A stretch of 27,788 nt of DNA from CAZWBR01 sp964404205. GTDB lineage: Bacteria > Bacteroidota > Bacteroidia > Bacteroidales > Prolixibacteraceae. Under the pieces are notes generated by a model. It did no database searches. It was not told the origin of the DNA and saw nothing but the letters and a program-made list of their open reading frames with translations. A program made the position numbers and the translations under genes. The stretch spans positions 1 to 27,788 of the forward strand of contig CAYOJD010000028.1 in the NCBI GenBank assembly GCA_964404205.1, in the 5' to 3' direction. Positions 25,039 to 27,788 of the stretch are shown piece after piece; positions within the stretch are counted from its first letter, which is position 1; every line of letters starts with the position of its first letter.

Positions 25039-27117
25039 ATGAAACAAATCAAACTTACATTACTGGCGCTGCTTGCTACCATGGCCCTGTCGGCGCAAAC
25101 GGCCAAAGAGTGGTTTCCCCAAAAGGAACTGACCACGGTAGGCGCTTATTATTACCCCGAACACTGGGATCCCGCGCAATGGGATCGCGACCTGAAAAAG
25201 ATGGCCGAAATGGGCTTCGAATACACCCACTTTGCCGAATTTGCCTGGGCCCAACTGGAACCCGAAGAGGGGAAATACGATTTTACATGGCTCGACAAGG
25301 CGGTTGAACTGGCTACCCAATATAACCTGAAGGTGGTTATGTGTACCTCAACCGCCACTCCTCCCGTTTGGCTGGTGCGCAAATACCCCGAAGTGCTTTG
25401 TACCAACGAAGATGGCACCACCTACGAACACGGCGCCAGACAACATGCCACCTTCTCGAGCAATTTCTACCGCACCTATTCGATGAAGATGATTGCCGAA
25501 CTGGCCAAACGGTATGGCCAGAACAAGCAGATTATCGGCTGGCAGCTCGACAACGAACCCCGTACCTTCGAAGATTTTGGCCCCGATGCCCACCTGCGTT
25601 TCCGCCAGTGGCTCGAAGCCAAATACAAAACCATCGACGCGCTGAACGAGTCGTGGGGCAACGATTTCTGGAGCGGGACTTACAGCACATTCGACCAGAT
25701 CAATATCCCCAAACGGCGCCAGTGGGGCATCAACCTGCACCAGCGGTTAGACCACCAACGCTTTATCAACGACGAAACATCGACCTTTCTCGATGAGCAG
25801 GCCCACACCCTTCGCCAGTATATCACCCCCGACCAATGGGTTACTTCCAACTATATCCCCATGTACGATATGACCTATGTTGGCGGCAGCAAAGCGCTCG
25901 ACTTTGTGTCGTATACCCGTTATATGGTTTATGGCGGCGACCGTGGCATCGGCCGTAAAGGCTACCGGCTGGGCGACCCGTTGCGTATCCCGCTGGCCAA
26001 CGACTACTTCCGCTCCATCTCTTCGACCTATGGCGTAATGGAGTTACAACCCGGTCAGGTAAACTGGGGGAGTATCAATTCGCAACCGCTACCCGGTGCC
26101 GTACGGCTCTGGTTATGGCAGGTGTTTGCCGGCGGAAGCCAGTTTACCTGTACCTACCGTTTCCGTGCACCCCTCTATGGTTACGAGCAGTATCACTACG
26201 GAATTATCGGCACCGATGGGGTGACCCCTACCCCGGGTGGATTGGAATTTGCCAAATTCATCACCGAAATCAACAAGTTGCGAAAAGCATACAATGCCAA
26301 ACTCGACGTTCCGGAAGCCTATGCCGCCCGCAAAACGGGTATTCTCTATAACCCGGTCAATATTATGGCGATGGAGATGAACCGTCAGACTACCGAGTGG
26401 AACAGCTACAACCATGTGATGAAATATTATAAAGCGCTGAAATCGTTTGGCGCACCGGTCGATTTCCTGAAAGACGAAGCTGACTTCGCGAAATACCCGG
26501 TACTGATAGTCCCGGCCTATCAGCAAATCGACAAAGAGCTGATTGCCAAATTGCAACAGTATGCCAACAACGGCGGAAACCTGGTGTTGACCTGCCGTAC
26601 CGGCCATCAGGATCGCAATGGCCACCTCTGGGAAACGCCGTTTGCCGCACCTATCTACGACCTGATTGGTGCCGAAATCGAATCGTACGACCTGCTGATG
26701 CCTTATGCCCCCGACCAGATTAGCTTCGAAGGCAACAACTACGAATGGAGCAGCTGGGGCGAACTGCTGAACCCACGCAAAGGCACCGAAACATGGGCAA
26801 CCTATCAGGGCGATTTTTACGCGGGCAAACCTGCCGTTATCCACCGTAAATCGGGCAAAGGCACCGTTACCTATATTGGGGTCGACAGCCGCAGCGGGGA
26901 GATGGAAAATATGGTATTGTCGAAACTCTATGGCCAGAAGAAAATCGCCGTCGAAAGCTATCCCGAAGGCATCAATGTCGAATACCGCGACGGGTTTGGC
27001 ATTGCCACCAATATGGGCGAAAAACCATACGAAATCAGTCTGCCCGGGAAGGCCGATGTGCTGATAGGCAAGCCAACCATCCCTACCGGCGAAGTGCTGG
27101 TATGGAAGATAAAATAA
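25039..27117 (+). CDS. Secreted GH42 beta-galactosidase
   Basis: 692-residue retaining glycoside hydrolase family 42 enzyme that removes terminal beta-linked galactose. Signal peptide about 1-19 (MALSA-QT), so periplasmic or exported. The TIM barrel begins VGAYYYPEHWDPAQWDRDL and carries the acid/base Glu173 in GWQLDNEPRTF and the nucleophile Glu335 in VMELQPGQVNWG. The GH42 trimerisation (Rossmann-like) domain follows (about 435-630: ILYNPVNIMAMEMN, FPVLIVPAY-like KYPVLIVPAY, NGGNLVLTCRTGHQDRNG), then the small C-terminal beta domain. Divergent from susCD and followed by its own strong terminator. Its third codon positions are visibly richer in G and C than those of susC. Exo-acting GH42 enzymes act on galactan or arabinogalactan fragments; the exact linkage is not decided by sequence. 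Confidence 0.95.
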   Translation: MKQIKLTLLALLATMALSAQTAKEWFPQKELTTVGAYYYPEHWDPAQWDRDLKKMAEMGFEYTHFAEFAWAQLEPEEGKYDFTWLDKAVELATQYNLKVVMCTSTATPPVWLVRKYPEVLCTNEDGTTYEHGARQHATFSSNFYRTYSMKMIAELAKRYGQNKQIIGWQLDNEPRTFEDFGPDAHLRFRQWLEAKYKTIDALNESWGNDFWSGTYSTFDQINIPKRRQWGINLHQRLDHQRFINDETSTFLDEQAHTLRQYITPDQWVTSNYIPMYDMTYVGGSKALDFVSYTRYMVYGGDRGIGRKGYRLGDPLRIPLANDYFRSISSTYGVMELQPGQVNWGSINSQPLPGAVRLWLWQVFAGGSQFTCTYRFRAPLYGYEQYHYGIIGTDGVTPTPGGLEFAKFITEINKLRKAYNAKLDVPEAYAARKTGILYNPVNIMAMEMNRQTTEWNSYNHVMKYYKALKSFGAPVDFLKDEADFAKYPVLIVPAYQQIDKELIAKLQQYANNGGNLVLTCRTGHQDRNGHLWETPFAAPIYDLIGAEIESYDLLMPYAPDQISFEGNNYEWSSWGELLNPRKGTETWATYQGDFYAGKPAVIHRKSGKGTVTYIGVDSRSGEMENMVLSKLYGQKKIAVESYPEGINVEYRDGFGIATNMGEKPYEISLPGKADVLIGKPTIPTGEVLVWKIK

Positions 27118-27139
27118 CCGGGTAGTTCACTTCCGGCAC

Positions 27140-27184
27140 AACGCTGATAAGGCCATTTCCCCAGATGGTTTTATCAGCGTTTTT
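27140..27184 (+). terminator. Rho-independent terminator after the GH42 gene
   Basis: AACGCTGATAA (27140... to 27150) pairs with TTATCAGCGTT (27171-27181). The stem continues through two G-T pairs into CCAT (27153-27156) with ATGG (27165-27168), for about 17 bp, and is followed by Ts to 27184. It begins 23 nt past the stop. Confidence 0.92.
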
Positions 27185-27239
27185 CGTTGAACCAAACCGC
27201 AGTGCCCGTTGTTTGATGGGAAACCATTTCGCATTAGCC

Positions 27240-27695
27240 ATGTCCGGGTCGCTCTATCGAAAACAATTTTTGCCCATATCCCCTGCCGAAGCGTGGGATT
27301 TTTTCTCGTCGCCTGCCAATCTGCAAACCATCACACCACCGGCCCTCGATTTTCGGATAACCAACCAGCCGGGCAGCAAAGCCTATCCCGGACAGATTAT
27401 CACCTACCGCATCCGTCCGCTATGGGGCATCGATATGGAGTGGGTTACCGAGATTACACAACTGGTGGAGGGGCAATATTTTATCGACACGCAACTAAAG
27501 GGGCCTTATCAGTTTTGGCACCACGAACACCGTTTCGAGGCGGCCGAAGGAGGTGTGGTGATGGAGGATAAACTCTATTACGGGCTTCCGTTGGGTATAT
27601 TGGGCGAGTGGGCCCGCCGGCTTTTTATCGATTCGAGAGTAGAGGCCATCTTCGCCTATCGTGAAAAAGTATTGGCCAACCGATTTGGACGATAA
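27240..27695 (+). CDS. SRPBCC family ligand-binding protein
   Basis: 151-residue cytoplasmic protein with the START/Bet v1-like helix-grip fold. It begins YRKQFLPISPAEAWDFFSSP, then NLQTITPPALDFRI, IITYRIRPLWGIDMEWVTEI, YQFWHHEHRFEAAEGGVVME, and ends in the long C-terminal helix VEAIFAYREKVLANRFGR. This subgroup (CoxG/YndB-like, 'cell division inhibitor' homologues) binds hydrophobic ligands; none is known here. I start at ATG 27240; ATG 27216 and an ATG at 27165 inside the GH42 terminator are less likely. No neighbour suggests a function; the last 93 bases of the window hold nothing I can assign. Confidence 0.85.
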   Translation: MSGSLYRKQFLPISPAEAWDFFSSPANLQTITPPALDFRITNQPGSKAYPGQIITYRIRPLWGIDMEWVTEITQLVEGQYFIDTQLKGPYQFWHHEHRFEAAEGGVVMEDKLYYGLPLGILGEWARRLFIDSRVEAIFAYREKVLANRFGR

Positions 27696-27788
27696 TCTAC
27701 CGGAAATAAGGCGGGCGAAAGCGTGTGCCGGTATGCCATAAGGCAACCCCATGTCAGGCAGCCGGTATTTCTGCTGTTTTACCCCTTG

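Noticed and set aside
25348..26844. Long minus-strand frames opposite the GH42 gene
   Set aside because: They follow from GC-rich third positions of GH42 and carry no recognisable motif.
27696..27788. C-terminus of another minus-strand gene at the right edge
   Set aside because: The short readable frames are either broken by a stop or featureless; too little sequence to support a gene.

Overview
The window looks like a chromosomal segment of a Bacteroidota bacterium, probably Bacteroidales or Marinilabiliales (the order is a guess). Three things point there: an adjacent SusC/SusD pair, a three-subunit succinate dehydrogenase in the order C-A-B, and promoters that fit the Bacteroidota consensus (TTTG, about 20 nt, TAnnTTTG) instead of the E. 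coli sigma-70 type. No rRNA, tRNA, CRISPR array or phage module was seen.

Region by region: (1) 1-2213, minus strand: topA, cut by the left edge and interrupted by a 10-N assembly gap near its start. (2) 2455-4842, minus: a TonB-dependent receptor with its own terminator. (3) 4843-5452: a mostly empty intergenic stretch with an operator-like dyad and one doubtful small ORF. (4) 5453-6277: alpha/beta hydrolase. (5) 6388-9869: sdhC-sdhA-sdhB operon with a strong promoter and a strong terminator. (6) 10040-10777: an unrecognised helical protein in its own transcription unit. (7) 10923-14140: an exported thioredoxin-like protein, ApbE flavin transferase, a DUF4266 lipoprotein and a DUF3570 outer-membrane protein, followed closely by a DODA-type dioxygenase (14168-14998). 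(8) 15058-18556, all minus: small exported protein, REP-associated tyrosine transposase, Tat-exported aldo/keto reductase, YkvA/DUF1232 protein, tRNA-dihydrouridine synthase. (9) 18648-19613: CPBP (CAAX-type) membrane protease, divergent from dusB. (10) 19724-27117: a minimal glycan-utilisation locus, with SusC-SusD on minus and a divergent secreted GH42 beta-galactosidase on plus. (11) 27240-27695: SRPBCC protein.

How the genes fit together: the Sdh operon is core respiration, oxidising succinate or reducing fumarate with menaquinone. SusC, SusD and GH42 together suggest uptake and cleavage of a beta-galactoside-containing glycan. The most interesting group is thioredoxin-like / ApbE / DUF4266 / DUF3570. 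It combines a covalent flavin-attachment enzyme, a thiol-redox protein, a tiny lipoprotein ending in a Cys-Gly-Cys motif, and an outer-membrane protein with twelve consecutive aspartates. It looks like an envelope redox or metal system whose job is not known to me.
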